64,000 nucleotides of DNA, taken from Alphaproteobacteria bacterium LSUCC0396. GTDB taxonomy: Bacteria; Pseudomonadota; Alphaproteobacteria; Puniceispirillales; Puniceispirillaceae. Each line of letters starts with the position of its first letter. Within the stretch, counting starts at the first letter, position 1. The notes below the pieces were generated by a model. It saw only the letters and a list, made by a program, of their open reading frames with translations. It was not told the DNA's origin and made no database searches. The translations under genes were made by a program, and so were the position numbers. Positions 14,939 through 24,339 of this stretch are shown here, piece after piece. The stretch spans positions 2,039,001 to 2,103,000 of the forward strand of contig CP166131.1 in the NCBI GenBank assembly GCA_041228345.1. The letters run 5' to 3'.

Positions 14939-15513
14939 CGTGTCATCCCTATCGCGATCGCAAACAAACAGACTAATGCCGTTATCAGCAGGATGACTAT
15001 TTTAGGGTTTCCGTTATGTCTGGCAATAGCCGCGACAATGGCAAAGCGCAGGCCGCGACCAAAGATCGAGGTCAGAATAAACGGCAACAAGCCAAAGCCG
15101 CCAAGGCCCGCGCTGACAGCGATAACCTTATAGGGAAGTGGTGAAAAAGCCCCCAGAAATACAAGGAAAATACCAAATTCGGCAAAACCCGTCTCGACAG
15201 CCATAAAGGCAGCTGGTGCCGCCAGTTTGGCTGGTAATAGCGCCAGCCAATCATGAATATGAGCGCTGAAATATGCGCCAATTGCCCAGCCGCCAATCCC
15301 GCCAATTACCGATGCCGCCGTGCAGCCAATTGTTAGCTGTCGCCAGCGAGCGGGACGCGCCAGCACCGTCGCAACCAACAGCGGGTCGACAGGTACGGGG
15401 ATGATGATCGATTCCAGCGCGGCAAATAGGTACATCGCGCGAACGGCCAATGTTGTCGCTGCGGCGCGGATGATAAAATCATATTGCTGTTTTAATAATC
15501 GCCAAAGCGGCAT
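14935..15513 (-). CDS. YqaA/DedA-type VTT-domain membrane protein
   Basis: This 192-aa protein belongs to the YqaA side of the VTT (SNARE-associated/DedA) family. The family hallmarks are the reentrant segments ESIIIPVPVDPLL (residues 34-46) and LVFLGAFSPLPYKVIAVSAG (117-136), plus the FGRGLRF helix near the C-terminus. DedA relatives include undecaprenyl-phosphate and phospholipid flippases, but the YqaA branch has no firmly assigned substrate. It is the first gene of a leftward operon with dsbB and coq7. tRNA-Leu lies 58 bp upstream on the same strand. Confidence 0.82.
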   Translation of the reverse strand: MPLWRLLKQQYDFIIRAAATTLAVRAMYLFAALESIIIPVPVDPLLVATVLARPARWRQLTIGCTAASVIGGIGGWAIGAYFSAHIHDWLALLPAKLAAPAAFMAVETGFAEFGIFLVFLGAFSPLPYKVIAVSAGLGGFGLLPFILTSIFGRGLRFAIVAAIARHNGNPKIVILLITALVCLFAIAIGMTR

Positions 15514-15571
15514 CTGTCACCGTTGATCAGGCTTCGGTTTTTGCGCACCAACGTCGCAAACAAGTCGTTGT

Positions 15572-15657
15572 TGGTACGGCTGAAGGGACTTGAACCCCCA
15601 CTCTGTCACCAGAAGCGGATTTTGAATCCGCCGCGTCTACCATTCCGCCACAGCCGC
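15572..15657 (-). tRNA. tRNA-Leu(CAA), with encoded CCA
   Basis: Read on the minus strand, the 86-nt gene begins GCGGCTGTGGCGGAAT and ends CAGCCGTACCA, giving a 7-bp acceptor stem with a G-U pair at its end. The anticodon arm GCGGA-TTCAAAA-TCCGC presents CAA, which reads the UUG codon. The long variable arm is typical of class II leucine tRNAs, and the T loop is TTCAAGT. The 3' CCA is encoded. Confidence 0.96.
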
Positions 15658-15689
15658 GTTTACCAACAAGAAAACAGTTCCTACCCAAA

Positions 15690-16382
15690 TTATGCGGATG
15701 ACGCAAGCCTCTCGGACACTGCTTTCGCCAGTTTCTCCATCGCCCGGTCACGGATACCGCAATCATGCATACCGGCAAGCGTGTCAAACAGGTAATCACG
15801 GCAATGGCCATTGAAGCCAGCGGCCGTTGCGACTGTTGCTACCGTATCTTCAAACGGCATTGGCGGGGCATAGGCTGGTCGTTGCGGATTGGCCACAAAA
15901 GCGAGGCCGCGCTTAATCCCCTCGGCCGTATGAAGCCTGAGCCAGCGCGCATTATAGGCAAGCGTTAGCATCTCGCGCCGCCATAATAGATCAAGCTCGG
16001 CAATGGCCGTTTCCGGGTTAAGCCTAAAGCCAACACCAACACATGATCCGCCGCGATCGAGCGAGAGCACCAGTCCCGGACATTCTGGCGAACCGCGGCC
16101 AATTTTTGTCCAGAGACAGAACCGGCGGTGATAACCATGCGTGCGGGCAAGCAGACGCTGTTCATGGGCAATAATCGGGTTAAAAATCAGGCTACCGTAG
16201 CCAAATACCCATAAATCGCGGCAATCGGCATCGTCAGGTACCATTGCGCGCCGCGATTCGAGTAACTGGTTTTCGGTGGCAACACTTGCATCAGCCCCGT
16301 ATTGTTCGCGCGCCATCTTTGCAACGCGCCAATCTTGCAGTGCCTCGCGGGTGATTTTGGTGGTCTTAAGCTCGCTGCTCAT
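15690..16382 (-). CDS. chaC: ChaC-family gamma-glutamylcyclotransferase
   Basis: This 230-aa enzyme is expected to split glutathione into 5-oxoproline and Cys-Gly. The signature WVFGYGSLIFNP (about residues 58-69) forms the substrate loop, followed by RRFCLWTKIGRGSPECPGLVL and the GFRLN and W-R-R-E-M segments typical of the ChaC family. The N-terminal 55 residues are polar and probably form a short helical extension. Its ATG overlaps the end of the mscS gene by four bases, so the two form a coupled pair. The glutathione-making gene gshA is at 41 kb. Confidence 0.9.
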   Translation of the reverse strand: MSSELKTTKITREALQDWRVAKMAREQYGADASVATENQLLESRRAMVPDDADCRDLWVFGYGSLIFNPIIAHEQRLLARTHGYHRRFCLWTKIGRGSPECPGLVLSLDRGGSCVGVGFRLNPETAIAELDLLWRREMLTLAYNARWLRLHTAEGIKRGLAFVANPQRPAYAPPMPFEDTVATVATAAGFNGHCRDYLFDTLAGMHDCGIRDRAMEKLAKAVSERLASSA

Positions 16383-17245
16383 GCCCCGCCATTAACCCCA
16401 TCCGCGCCCTCATCATCGGCATAACGAATGACGCGCTGTGGATATGGGATTGAAACATTATGCGCCGCCATGGCGTCTTTTAACTGGCGATGCAGATCAT
16501 GGCCCAGATCAAAGAAATCTGGATAGTTCGCATAGACGCGCAGCCGTACGATAATCGCCGAGTCAGCATAGCTTACCACCAGAAAGCGCGGGGCTGGATC
16601 GGGCAGGATGCGTGGGTCTTGCGCTAGGCTCATCAGCGCTGCTTCGGCGTCGTCCAGATTGCTTTCATAGGCGATGCCAATATCAAGATCTAAACGCCGC
16701 TGCTCGTAACGTGAGTGGTTGATAATATTTGCCGACCAAATCGCCGAATTCGGAACGCTGATATAAACCCGGTCGAAGGTGTCAATGATTGTCGTAAAGA
16801 GGCCAATCTCACGAACCGTACCAGACATGCCGGCCGCCTCAATCCAGTCACCAATTTTGAACGGGCGCAGGAACACCAGCATCAAACCGGCGGCAACGTT
16901 CGATAATGTCCCTTGCAAGGCAAGGCCAATGGCAAGGCCGGCGGCACCCAGAACTGCAATGATAGATGTTGTCTCAACGCCGAATTTGCCAAGCGCAACG
17001 ACCAATGTCAGCGTCATGCCGGCATAGCGGATAAGCGCGCCGATCATCGGCACGATGGTAATGTCGATCCGGTCTATCTTTGAGATCGAATCAACAACGA
17101 GGCGGCTGGCTTTTCCTGCCAGCCAAAAGCCCGCTATGATTGTGATGATACCGGCCAGAATCTGTGTGGCAAAGCCCAATAAAAGGTCGGCGCTGGTTTG
17201 ACCAAACATATCCAATGAGAACAGGCTGTCGGTTAGGGTTTCCAT
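16379..17245 (-). CDS. mscS: small-conductance mechanosensitive channel, MscS family
   Basis: This protein of about 288 aa opens on membrane tension to release osmolytes. It has three N-terminal hydrophobic segments. The pore-lining third helix is glycine/alanine-rich (VLGAAGLAIGLALQGTLSNV), followed by GLMLVFLRPFKIGDWIEA, VREIGLFTTII and VPNSAIWSANIINHS, the core MscS beta domain. The start is uncertain: ATGs at 17245 and 17269 and an upstream start at 17290 are all in frame, and none has a strong ribosome-binding site. I take 17245 (METLTDSLFSLDMFG) as the most family-like. chaC follows with a 4-bp overlap. Confidence 0.88.
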   Translation of the reverse strand: METLTDSLFSLDMFGQTSADLLLGFATQILAGIITIIAGFWLAGKASRLVVDSISKIDRIDITIVPMIGALIRYAGMTLTLVVALGKFGVETTSIIAVLGAAGLAIGLALQGTLSNVAAGLMLVFLRPFKIGDWIEAAGMSGTVREIGLFTTIIDTFDRVYISVPNSAIWSANIINHSRYEQRRLDLDIGIAYESNLDDAEAALMSLAQDPRILPDPAPRFLVVSYADSAIIVRLRVYANYPDFFDLGHDLHRQLKDAMAAHNVSIPYPQRVIRYADDEGADGVNGGA

Positions 17246-17505
17246 ATTGTATCTATCATTTTCAATCATGGTTGATGTCAAAAGGCACATGACCGGCGCG
17301 CGATTATGATGGCCCGTGCCACCCCAAGGGCAGCCTCATGCGATTGGGCACAAGCGTATCAAATACGCCGGGTTATGTAAAAACATTCTATTGCACCTAT
17401 CCCGATGACCAAAAAAGCGGTGCTGCTTTGCGCTGCTTACTTATGGTCAATGCCACATACCCGGTTTTACGATCACCGCCACCTGCCTCTTTTCGCGATC
17501 AACGA

Positions 17506-17535
17506 TTGATATTAAGGGGCGTTCGGCGATATAGT
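17506..17535 (+). promoter_or_regulatory. strong sigma-70-like promoter for ribF, possibly leaderless
   Basis: TTGATA (17506-17511) and TATAGT (17530-17535) are 18 bp apart, each differing from consensus at one position. The predicted transcription start, 6-8 bp downstream, falls at about 17541-17543, immediately before the ribF ATG at 17544. Confidence 0.6.
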
Positions 17536-17543
17536 GCCGCGCT

Positions 17544-18557
17544 ATGAAAAACCAACAGACAGACATGGTCGAAATGATTGATTGGGCCGTCGGCGATACG
17601 CCGTTGGCAGGCAGTGAATTTGCGGGGCCCGGTTTGGCGGCGGCGATCGGTAATTTTGACGGTGTGCACCGCGGCCATCAAAAGGTTGTTGCGGCTGCCT
17701 GCGCTGCGGCTAGGCGTGATGGTCTGTTGCCTTCAGTGATTAGTTTTGACCCGCACCCGCGTGAGTTTTTTCGCCAAGATGAGGCGCCGTTTCACCTTGC
17801 TGATCGGCGCGAAAAAGACCGGCTGCTTGCTAGTCTTCTTGGCCAGATGGGGCCAGCACGGGTGATCCATATCAGGTTTGACAAAGCGCTGCGCAGCACA
17901 GATGCCAGCCAGTTTGTTACGGAGATTCTTGCCGGGCTTGGGGTGCGCCAGCTTTATGCCGGCACCGATTTTGCTTTTGGCAAAGGGCGCGGCGGCGATA
18001 TTCAGACGATCAATCAGGTCGGTAACGATGTTGGTATTAGTGCCACCGCAGTGCCGTTGCTTGTCGATACGAACAGCGCGGTCATCTCCTCAAGCCGAAT
18101 TCGCGCCGCGCTACAGGCAGGTTCGCCCGATGCGGCGGCGGCGATGCTTGGCCGTGACTGGGCGGTCACCGGCAACGTTATCAGGGGTGATCAACGCGGC
18201 CGCACCATCGGTTTCCCAACAGCAAATATTGCGCTAGGGCCGCTGCAACATCCGGCCTTTGGTGTTTATGCGGTCGAGATTGATCTGGTTGAGGGCGATG
18301 GTCGTGTTCGCCAAATCGGTAATGGTGTTGCAAATATCGGCATCAGACCGACAGTGCAGAACCGCGGTGTTTTATGTGAGGCGCATCTCTTTGACCATGA
18401 TATCGACCTGTATGACAGGCGTTTATTGGTCAGGTTGAAGGCGTTTTTGCGGCCGGAGCAGAAATTTTCTGGTATTGAAGAATTGTTACAACAGATTTCG
18501 CTGGATGCCGAAGCCGCGCGCCAGCTTTTGCCACCTTTTGCCCTTGGTCAGATGTGA
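17544..18557 (+). CDS. ribF: bifunctional riboflavin kinase/FAD synthetase
   Basis: This 337-aa enzyme makes FMN and then FAD. The N-terminal nucleotidyltransferase half shows AIGNFDGVHRGHQKVV (about residues 35-50), ISFDPHPREFF and the ISSSRIRAAL segment; the C-terminal kinase half shows VIRGDQRGRTIGFPTANI and the GVANIGIRPTV stretch. It heads the order ribF-ileS-lspA-lipoprotein-mutL. The promoter just upstream places the transcript start almost on the ATG, so translation may be leaderless or may begin at a later in-frame ATG (17565 or 17574). No FMN riboswitch was seen. Confidence 0.93.
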   Translation: MKNQQTDMVEMIDWAVGDTPLAGSEFAGPGLAAAIGNFDGVHRGHQKVVAAACAAARRDGLLPSVISFDPHPREFFRQDEAPFHLADRREKDRLLASLLGQMGPARVIHIRFDKALRSTDASQFVTEILAGLGVRQLYAGTDFAFGKGRGGDIQTINQVGNDVGISATAVPLLVDTNSAVISSSRIRAALQAGSPDAAAAMLGRDWAVTGNVIRGDQRGRTIGFPTANIALGPLQHPAFGVYAVEIDLVEGDGRVRQIGNGVANIGIRPTVQNRGVLCEAHLFDHDIDLYDRRLLVRLKAFLRPEQKFSGIEELLQQISLDAEAARQLLPPFALGQM

Positions 18558-18611
18558 CCCTGCGCATTCATTAACGAGCCTCCTCATTCGAGACAATAGA
18601 TCGAGCCAAAC

Positions 18612-21407
18612 ATGAATTACAAAGATACAGTTTTCCTGCCGCGTACAGATTTTCCGATGCGGGGCGGTTTGCCCACAAAAGAGCCGCAAATCCTGCAGAA
18701 CTGGCACGATATTGATCTCTATCAAAAGCTGCGCGATGCCCGCAAAGATGCGCCGCGCTTTACGTTGCATGACGGCCCGCCTTACGCCAACGGCCAGCTT
18801 CATATCGGTCATGCTCTGAATAAGATTCTGAAGGACGTGGTTAACCGGTCGCAATCAATGCTCGGAAAAAATGCAAATTACGTTCCTGGCTGGGATTGTC
18901 ATGGTCTGCCGATCGAATGGAAAATCGAAGAGCAATATCGTAAAAAAGGCAAAGATAAAGACGCCGTTCCGGTGGCCGAATTCCGTCAGGAATGTCGCGA
19001 TTTTGCGGCGCATTGGCTGGATGTGCAATCCGAGGAGTTTCAACGGCTTGGCGTTTTGGGTGACTGGCAAAACCCCTACACGACGATGGCCTATGCCGCC
19101 GAAGCCAAAATCGCCGAGGAGCTGGGCCGCATCTTGATGGATGGCAGCCTTTACCGTGGTGCCAAGCCAGTGATGTGGTCGCCGGTTGAAAAGACTGCAT
19201 TGGCCGAGGCGGAAATCGAATATGAAGATCATACTTCAGTTACCATTTACGCCCGCTTTCCGGTGATCAAAGCGGCGCATCCTTCGCTGGATGGCGCCAG
19301 CATCATCATCTGGACAACAACACCATGGACGATGCCCGGTAACCGCGCGGTCGCCTATGGCGATGATATCAGCTATCAGGTGACCGAGGTGCTTGGCACC
19401 GGCGAGGGCGCATTATGCGCCGTTGGTGATGTTATTGTTATTGCCGATGATTTGGCGGCTGGCGTCATGACGGCAATTGGCGCTAGCGACAGCAAGGTAA
19501 GGGCGCAGATTATGGGCCGTGATATTGCAGGCTCGATCGCGGCGCATCCGATGGCCGCACATGGTTATGATTTTGACGTGCCTCTCTTGGCTGGCAGCCA
19601 TGTAACAACCGAACAGGGCACCGGCTTTGTTCATATTGCTCCCGGTCACGGGGTCGAGGATTACGAGCTTGCGCATTTGAAACATGGTATCGCGGTGCCT
19701 GATACGGTTGGTGAAGATGGTGTAATTTTGCCACATCTGCCAATCTTTGGCGGTATGCACGTGCTGCGCGACAATGCCAAGATTGCCGAAATTATGGCAG
19801 AACATAAAGGCGTGATCGGGATTGGCAAACTGGTGCATTCCTACCCACATTCATGGCGCTCAAAAGCGCCGGTGGTTTACCGCAACACAGCGCAATGGTT
19901 TGTCTCGATGGAATCGCATGGCCTTCGCGATACGGCGCTTGCCGAGCTTGCCAAGACCAAATTCTATCCTGCCGCTGGCCAAAAGCGCCTGACGTCGATG
20001 ATTGCCCAGCGCCCCGACTGGTGCCTTAGCCGACAGCGGGCTTGGGGTGTGCCCTTGACCATTTTTGTGCATAAGGAAACTGGCGAGCCGTTACGCGATC
20101 CGGGGGTTCATGCCCGTATTGTCGCAGCGATGAAGGATGAAGGTGCGGATTGCTGGTTTGCATCTGAAAATGCGCGTTTTCTTGGCGATGCTTATAATGC
20201 GGATGATTATGAAAAAATCACTGACATTCTGGATGTCTGGTTTGATTCCGGATCAACACATTCGTTTGTGCTTGAAGACCGTGATGATCTGGATAGCCCA
20301 GCAGACCTGTATCTTGAAGGTTCGGATCAGCATCGCGGCTGGTTTCATTCATCCTTGCTGCAATCATGCGCAACGCGGGCACGGGCGCCGTATAAGGCCG
20401 TTTTGACACATGGATTTGTGCTGGATGAGCAGGGCCGCAAAATGTCGAAATCACTCGGCAATGTTGTGACCCCGCAAAAGGTGATGGAACAGAACGGTGC
20501 CGATATTCTGCGACTGTGGGTGGTAAGCTCAGACTATTATAATGATCTTCGGATTGGGCCGGAAATCATCAAGCGGACAACCGATAATTACCGGCGGTTC
20601 CGTAACACGTTACGGTATCTGCTTGGCGCGCTGGATGGGTTTGATACTGCCGAAAAAACCGCCTATGCCGATATGCCCGAACTGGAAAAATGGGTTCTTC
20701 ACCGTTTGGCTTCGATTGATGCAGCCATTCGTGAAATGACGGAAACGCACGATTTTCATGGTATTTTTTCCGAGCTTCATCAGTTCTGTAACAGTGATCT
20801 GTCAGCGTTCTATTTCGAGATTCGTAAAGATACGCTCTATTGCGACCGGCCCGATGATGTTGCGCGTCGTGCCTGCCGGACGGTGATGGATGAAGTCTTT
20901 AACCGATTGACGGCTTGGCTTGCGCCAATTTTATGTTTCACTGCGGAAGAAGCGTGGCAATCACGCCATGCCGATATCAATAATTCGGTGCATCTTCGAA
21001 GCTATGATCTGGTGCCAGCTGATTGGCAGAATGCGGCAGTTGCCGAGAAATGGTCACAGATCCGCAAAGTGCGCCAAGTTGTGATGAGTGCCCTTGAGGC
21101 CGCCCGTAATGATGGCATGATAGGGGCCTCTTTACAGGCAACGCCGACAATATATATGCCGGCCGCGATGCTGTCTCAATTTGTCGGACAGGATGCTGCC
21201 AGCTTGTTTATTACCTCGGCTGCCAGCCTGAGTGACGCGCCAGCACCCGCCGATGCGTTCCGGCTTGAGGCGGTTGCGGATGTGGCGGTTGTTGTCGCGG
21301 TTGCTGATGGCGAGAAATGCGCCCGTTGTTGGAAAATTACGCCGGAAGTCACTGCTCAGCGCGATATTTGCACACGCTGCCATGATGCGGTTTCGGCGGG
21401 ATCATGA
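18612..21407 (+). CDS. ileS: isoleucyl-tRNA synthetase
   Basis: This 931-aa class I synthetase charges tRNA-Ile. The HIGH motif is in PPYANGQLHIGHALNKILKD, KMSKS in GRKMSKSLGNVV, and an editing (CP1) domain fills the region between, with the WTTTPWTMPGN stretch. The C-terminal zinc finger is present: CARCWK and CTRCHD. Length and domain order are those of the bacterial (non-eukaryote-like) enzyme. The 54-bp gap from ribF and the 4-bp overlap with lspA suggest a single operon. No T-box or other leader was expected or seen. Confidence 0.97.
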   Translation: MNYKDTVFLPRTDFPMRGGLPTKEPQILQNWHDIDLYQKLRDARKDAPRFTLHDGPPYANGQLHIGHALNKILKDVVNRSQSMLGKNANYVPGWDCHGLPIEWKIEEQYRKKGKDKDAVPVAEFRQECRDFAAHWLDVQSEEFQRLGVLGDWQNPYTTMAYAAEAKIAEELGRILMDGSLYRGAKPVMWSPVEKTALAEAEIEYEDHTSVTIYARFPVIKAAHPSLDGASIIIWTTTPWTMPGNRAVAYGDDISYQVTEVLGTGEGALCAVGDVIVIADDLAAGVMTAIGASDSKVRAQIMGRDIAGSIAAHPMAAHGYDFDVPLLAGSHVTTEQGTGFVHIAPGHGVEDYELAHLKHGIAVPDTVGEDGVILPHLPIFGGMHVLRDNAKIAEIMAEHKGVIGIGKLVHSYPHSWRSKAPVVYRNTAQWFVSMESHGLRDTALAELAKTKFYPAAGQKRLTSMIAQRPDWCLSRQRAWGVPLTIFVHKETGEPLRDPGVHARIVAAMKDEGADCWFASENARFLGDAYNADDYEKITDILDVWFDSGSTHSFVLEDRDDLDSPADLYLEGSDQHRGWFHSSLLQSCATRARAPYKAVLTHGFVLDEQGRKMSKSLGNVVTPQKVMEQNGADILRLWVVSSDYYNDLRIGPEIIKRTTDNYRRFRNTLRYLLGALDGFDTAEKTAYADMPELEKWVLHRLASIDAAIREMTETHDFHGIFSELHQFCNSDLSAFYFEIRKDTLYCDRPDDVARRACRTVMDEVFNRLTAWLAPILCFTAEEAWQSRHADINNSVHLRSYDLVPADWQNAAVAEKWSQIRKVRQVVMSALEAARNDGMIGASLQATPTIYMPAAMLSQFVGQDAASLFITSAASLSDAPAPADAFRLEAVADVAVVVAVADGEKCARCWKITPEVTAQRDICTRCHDAVSAGS

Positions 21408-21904
21408 CCGGTTCATCCCCGTTACGAAAATGGCCGGGGCTAGCTGTATTTTTGCCGGTATTTTCTACCGTGCTGGTTGCCGATCAGGTCAGTAAGCAGA
21501 TTATGCTGGATCTGGTGTTTAACCCGCCGCGCTATATCGAAATTGGCTTGCTGTTAAATATTGTTCCGGTTTGGAATAGTGGGATGAGTTTTGGGCTGCT
21601 TGCCGATGGCGGGATGATTGTCCGGATTGGCTTGACTATGTTGGCGTTTCTGGTCAGTGGCTGGCTTGTCTGGATGTTGCCTAATCTTGATCGGATGCAA
21701 CGGTTTGCCGGTGCGGCGATTGCGGGTGGTGCAATCGGAAATGCAATTGACCGGTTGCGTTTTGGCCGGGTTGTTGATTTTATAGATTTGCATATTGGTG
21801 CGTGGCATTGGCCAGCATTTAATGTCGCAGATGCGGCGATCACAATTGGCGCGGGGCTTTGGGCCTATAGCATTTTGTTTGGACAGGAGACAAACGAGAC
21901 ATGA
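21404..21904 (+). CDS. lspA: lipoprotein signal peptidase (signal peptidase II)
   Basis: This 166-aa inner-membrane aspartic protease removes signal peptides from diacylglyceryl-modified prolipoproteins. Four hydrophobic segments and the family motifs are visible: VPVWNSGMSFGLL, AIAGGAIGNAIDRLRFGRVV with the first catalytic aspartate (D in NAIDR), and FNVADAAITIG with the second. It overlaps ileS by four bases and is in turn overlapped by four bases by a lipoprotein gene, so its own substrate class is encoded directly downstream. Confidence 0.95.
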   Translation: MTGSSPLRKWPGLAVFLPVFSTVLVADQVSKQIMLDLVFNPPRYIEIGLLLNIVPVWNSGMSFGLLADGGMIVRIGLTMLAFLVSGWLVWMLPNLDRMQRFAGAAIAGGAIGNAIDRLRFGRVVDFIDLHIGAWHWPAFNVADAAITIGAGLWAYSILFGQETNET

Positions 21905-22431
21905 CCAGACAATTTATGAAGATCAGCATGACAGTCTTGCTGGCAACCGGGATGGTGACCGGGCTGACGGCCTGTTCTGATTTCCGCCGTGCCATTGGCG
22001 ATGGTAAATCGGCACCAGATGAGTTTCAGGTTGTGGTGCGGGCACCGCTGTCCCTTCCGCCCGGTTTTTCTGATAGCCCCGAAGATATCGTCAAACAGGC
22101 ACAAACCACTGGTAGTGATGCTAAATCTAGCACAGCACAATTGATTGGCTCGGCAACGACGGATAACTCTAGCTTTGCCAGCCTGTTTGATTTTTCTGGC
22201 GTTCCTGAAGATATCCGCACCAAGGTTGATGAAGAGACCTATGGCATTCAGCTTGAGAGCAGGTTACCATTGCAAATCTTATTTGGTGGCATGCCGGATG
22301 TTGGGCCGGTGCTTGATAAGATGGAAGAAGATTTGCGGCTTCGTAGAGCGCGCCTTGACGGAAAAACGCCAACCGAAGACGGCAGCAAGGCCATTGACCC
22401 TGCGAGTAATCAGCCACTTACGATAAATTAG
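21901..22431 (+). CDS. DUF3035 lipoprotein
   Basis: This 176-aa protein has a signal peptide ending in the lipobox LTAC (about residues 22-25), so it should be anchored in a membrane as a lipoprotein. The segment PDEFQVVVRAPLSLPPGF (about 39-56) is the hallmark of the DUF3035 family, which is common in Alphaproteobacteria beside lspA and has no assigned function. The rest is polar and low in complexity. Its ATG overlaps the lspA stop by four bases, and mutL starts 9 bp after its stop, so it sits in the middle of a tight operon. Confidence 0.88.
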   Translation: MTRQFMKISMTVLLATGMVTGLTACSDFRRAIGDGKSAPDEFQVVVRAPLSLPPGFSDSPEDIVKQAQTTGSDAKSSTAQLIGSATTDNSSFASLFDFSGVPEDIRTKVDEETYGIQLESRLPLQILFGGMPDVGPVLDKMEEDLRLRRARLDGKTPTEDGSKAIDPASNQPLTIN

Positions 22432-22440
22432 ACCGCGATT

Positions 22441-24330
22441 ATGGCCGTTATTCGCCAGCTTCCTGACCGACTGATTAACCAGATTGCGGCTGGTGAGGTT
22501 GTTGAGCGGCCAGCTAGTGCACTAAAAGAACTAGTTGAAAATGCGCTAGATGCTGGGGCCCGTCAAATCAGCATCACGTTGCGGCGTGGCGGCATTGACG
22601 AGATTACCGTGACTGATGATGGCTGTGGCATGAGCCCCGATGATATGCTGCTTGCGGTCGAGCGTCATGCGACGTCGAAACTGCCGCATGATACACTTGA
22701 TCAGATCAATTCACTTGGGTTTCGCGGCGAGGCGCTGCCGTCGATTGGCGCCGTTTCACGTCTCGTGCTGACGTCGATTACGGCTGATCTGGACCATGCG
22801 TGGCGGCTGGTCGTTGATGCTGGTCGCCGCAGCGGCCCTGATCCGGCAGCTTTGGCAAAAGGCTCGATGATTTCGATCACCCAGCTATTTAAGGCAGTGC
22901 CAGCGCGGCTGAAGTTTCTAAAGACCGAGCGCACCGAGCAAGGGCAATGTGTTGATGTCATCAAACGGCTGGCGATGGCCTGGCCTGAGGTTGAGTTTCA
23001 TCTGAACGCCGATGACCGGTCATTGCTGGATTTGCAAGCCTGTTTGCCGGGGCATGGGGGTTTGCAAACGCGCATTGGCGCGATCATGGGACAGGGTTTT
23101 GCCGCCGAGGCAATCGCGCTGGATACGGCCCGCGATGAGGTGCAATTGACCGGTCTTGTCGGCCTGCCGACGATGAACCGCCCAACACCTGCCAATATTT
23201 ATCTGTTTGTGAACGGACGCCCGATCCATGACCGAAGCCTTTTGGGCGCCGTTCGGGCCGGTTACGGCGATACATTGCCGCGGGGCAGACATCCGATGGC
23301 GGTGCTGTTTTTAACTGTGCCTCCGGCCAGTGTTGATGTGAATGTGCATCCGGCAAAGGCCGAGGTGCGGTTTAAAGATGCAACCGCAGTCCGCAGCCTC
23401 TTGGTTGGTGGTTTGATGGCGCGGTTGCGCGATGGCAGTATTCACGCGACCAGTGCTGGCGGCACATCTGCAATGGGCAAATTTTCGACAGCGCCGAACA
23501 ACCTGCCTCATGGGCCTGCCAGTCACAATCTTTCCAGCGGGCAGCAACGCCCCTATTTGACGCCGCCGTCACGACAGCAATTAGCATCTGCCCATGCCTA
23601 TTACCGGCCTGATCAACCGGGCGGGGCTGAATATCCTCATAGCCAGCTATCGGGTGCAGAAACGCGTGCGGCGTTATTGGGTGATGACGCGGTGCCGTTG
23701 GCGCGGGTTGAGGCGCATCAGGACGAGACCGCAGATCAAGCCCAGCGCCGGCATTTGCTTGGGGCGGCCAAGGCGCAGCTTCATAAAACCTATATCGTTG
23801 CTGAAACCGAAGACGGATTGACGATTATCGACCAGCACGCCGCGCATGAGCGGCTGGTGATGGAACGGATGAAGGCGGCCTTGGCGGCGCGCGCCGTACC
23901 ATCGCAAAATCTGCTATTGCCTGAGGTTGTCACGCTGGCCGATGATCAGGCAGCGGCGGTGGTCGAGGCGGCGGAATTGCTCGAGGATATGGGGCTGGTG
24001 GTTGAAGGTTTTGGGGCTGGTGCGGTGGTGGTGCGGGCGGTGCCGGCATTGCTTGGCACACCTGATGTCAAGGGGCTGATCGCTGACATTGCTGAAGAGC
24101 TGGTTGAATTGGGTGGCAGTACCAGCCTTGAAGATCGTATCAATCATGTTTTGGCGACGGTCTCGTGCCATGGGTCGGTTCGCGCCGGTCGCCAGCTGAA
24201 TGCCAGCGAGATGAACGCGCTGTTGCGTGATATGGAAGTAACGCCGCGATCAGGGCAATGTAATCACGGGCGGCCAACATGGGTAAAGCTGTCACTGGCC
24301 GATATTGAACGGCTGTTTGGGCGCAGCTAA
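22441..24330 (+). CDS. mutL: DNA mismatch repair protein MutL
   Basis: This 629-aa protein couples MutS mismatch recognition to strand incision. The N-terminal GHKL ATPase motifs are present: ELVENALDAGA with the catalytic E, TDDGCGMSPDDM, and LGFRGEALPSIGAVSRL. A variable linker spans about residues 345-430. The C-terminal domain carries DQHAAHERLVME, matching the DQHA-x2-E-x4-E endonuclease motif, plus CNHGRPT near the end, so this MutL is probably a nicking enzyme of organisms that lack MutH. It ends the ribF operon and converges with rsmD with 9 bp between stops. Confidence 0.96.
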   Translation: MAVIRQLPDRLINQIAAGEVVERPASALKELVENALDAGARQISITLRRGGIDEITVTDDGCGMSPDDMLLAVERHATSKLPHDTLDQINSLGFRGEALPSIGAVSRLVLTSITADLDHAWRLVVDAGRRSGPDPAALAKGSMISITQLFKAVPARLKFLKTERTEQGQCVDVIKRLAMAWPEVEFHLNADDRSLLDLQACLPGHGGLQTRIGAIMGQGFAAEAIALDTARDEVQLTGLVGLPTMNRPTPANIYLFVNGRPIHDRSLLGAVRAGYGDTLPRGRHPMAVLFLTVPPASVDVNVHPAKAEVRFKDATAVRSLLVGGLMARLRDGSIHATSAGGTSAMGKFSTAPNNLPHGPASHNLSSGQQRPYLTPPSRQQLASAHAYYRPDQPGGAEYPHSQLSGAETRAALLGDDAVPLARVEAHQDETADQAQRRHLLGAAKAQLHKTYIVAETEDGLTIIDQHAAHERLVMERMKAALAARAVPSQNLLLPEVVTLADDQAAAVVEAAELLEDMGLVVEGFGAGAVVVRAVPALLGTPDVKGLIADIAEELVELGGSTSLEDRINHVLATVSCHGSVRAGRQLNASEMNALLRDMEVTPRSGQCNHGRPTWVKLSLADIERLFGRS

Positions 24331-24339
24331 GCCGGGCTA

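Noticed and set aside
15572-15657. tRNA-Leu as an integration site (att) with a neighbouring island
   Set aside because: No integrase and no duplicated tRNA 3' end were seen nearby; both neighbours are ordinary chromosomal genes.
19413-19850. Long antisense frames inside ileS and other large genes
   Set aside because: Such frames mirror the codon pattern of the real gene on the opposite strand and lack start signals and protein-like features.
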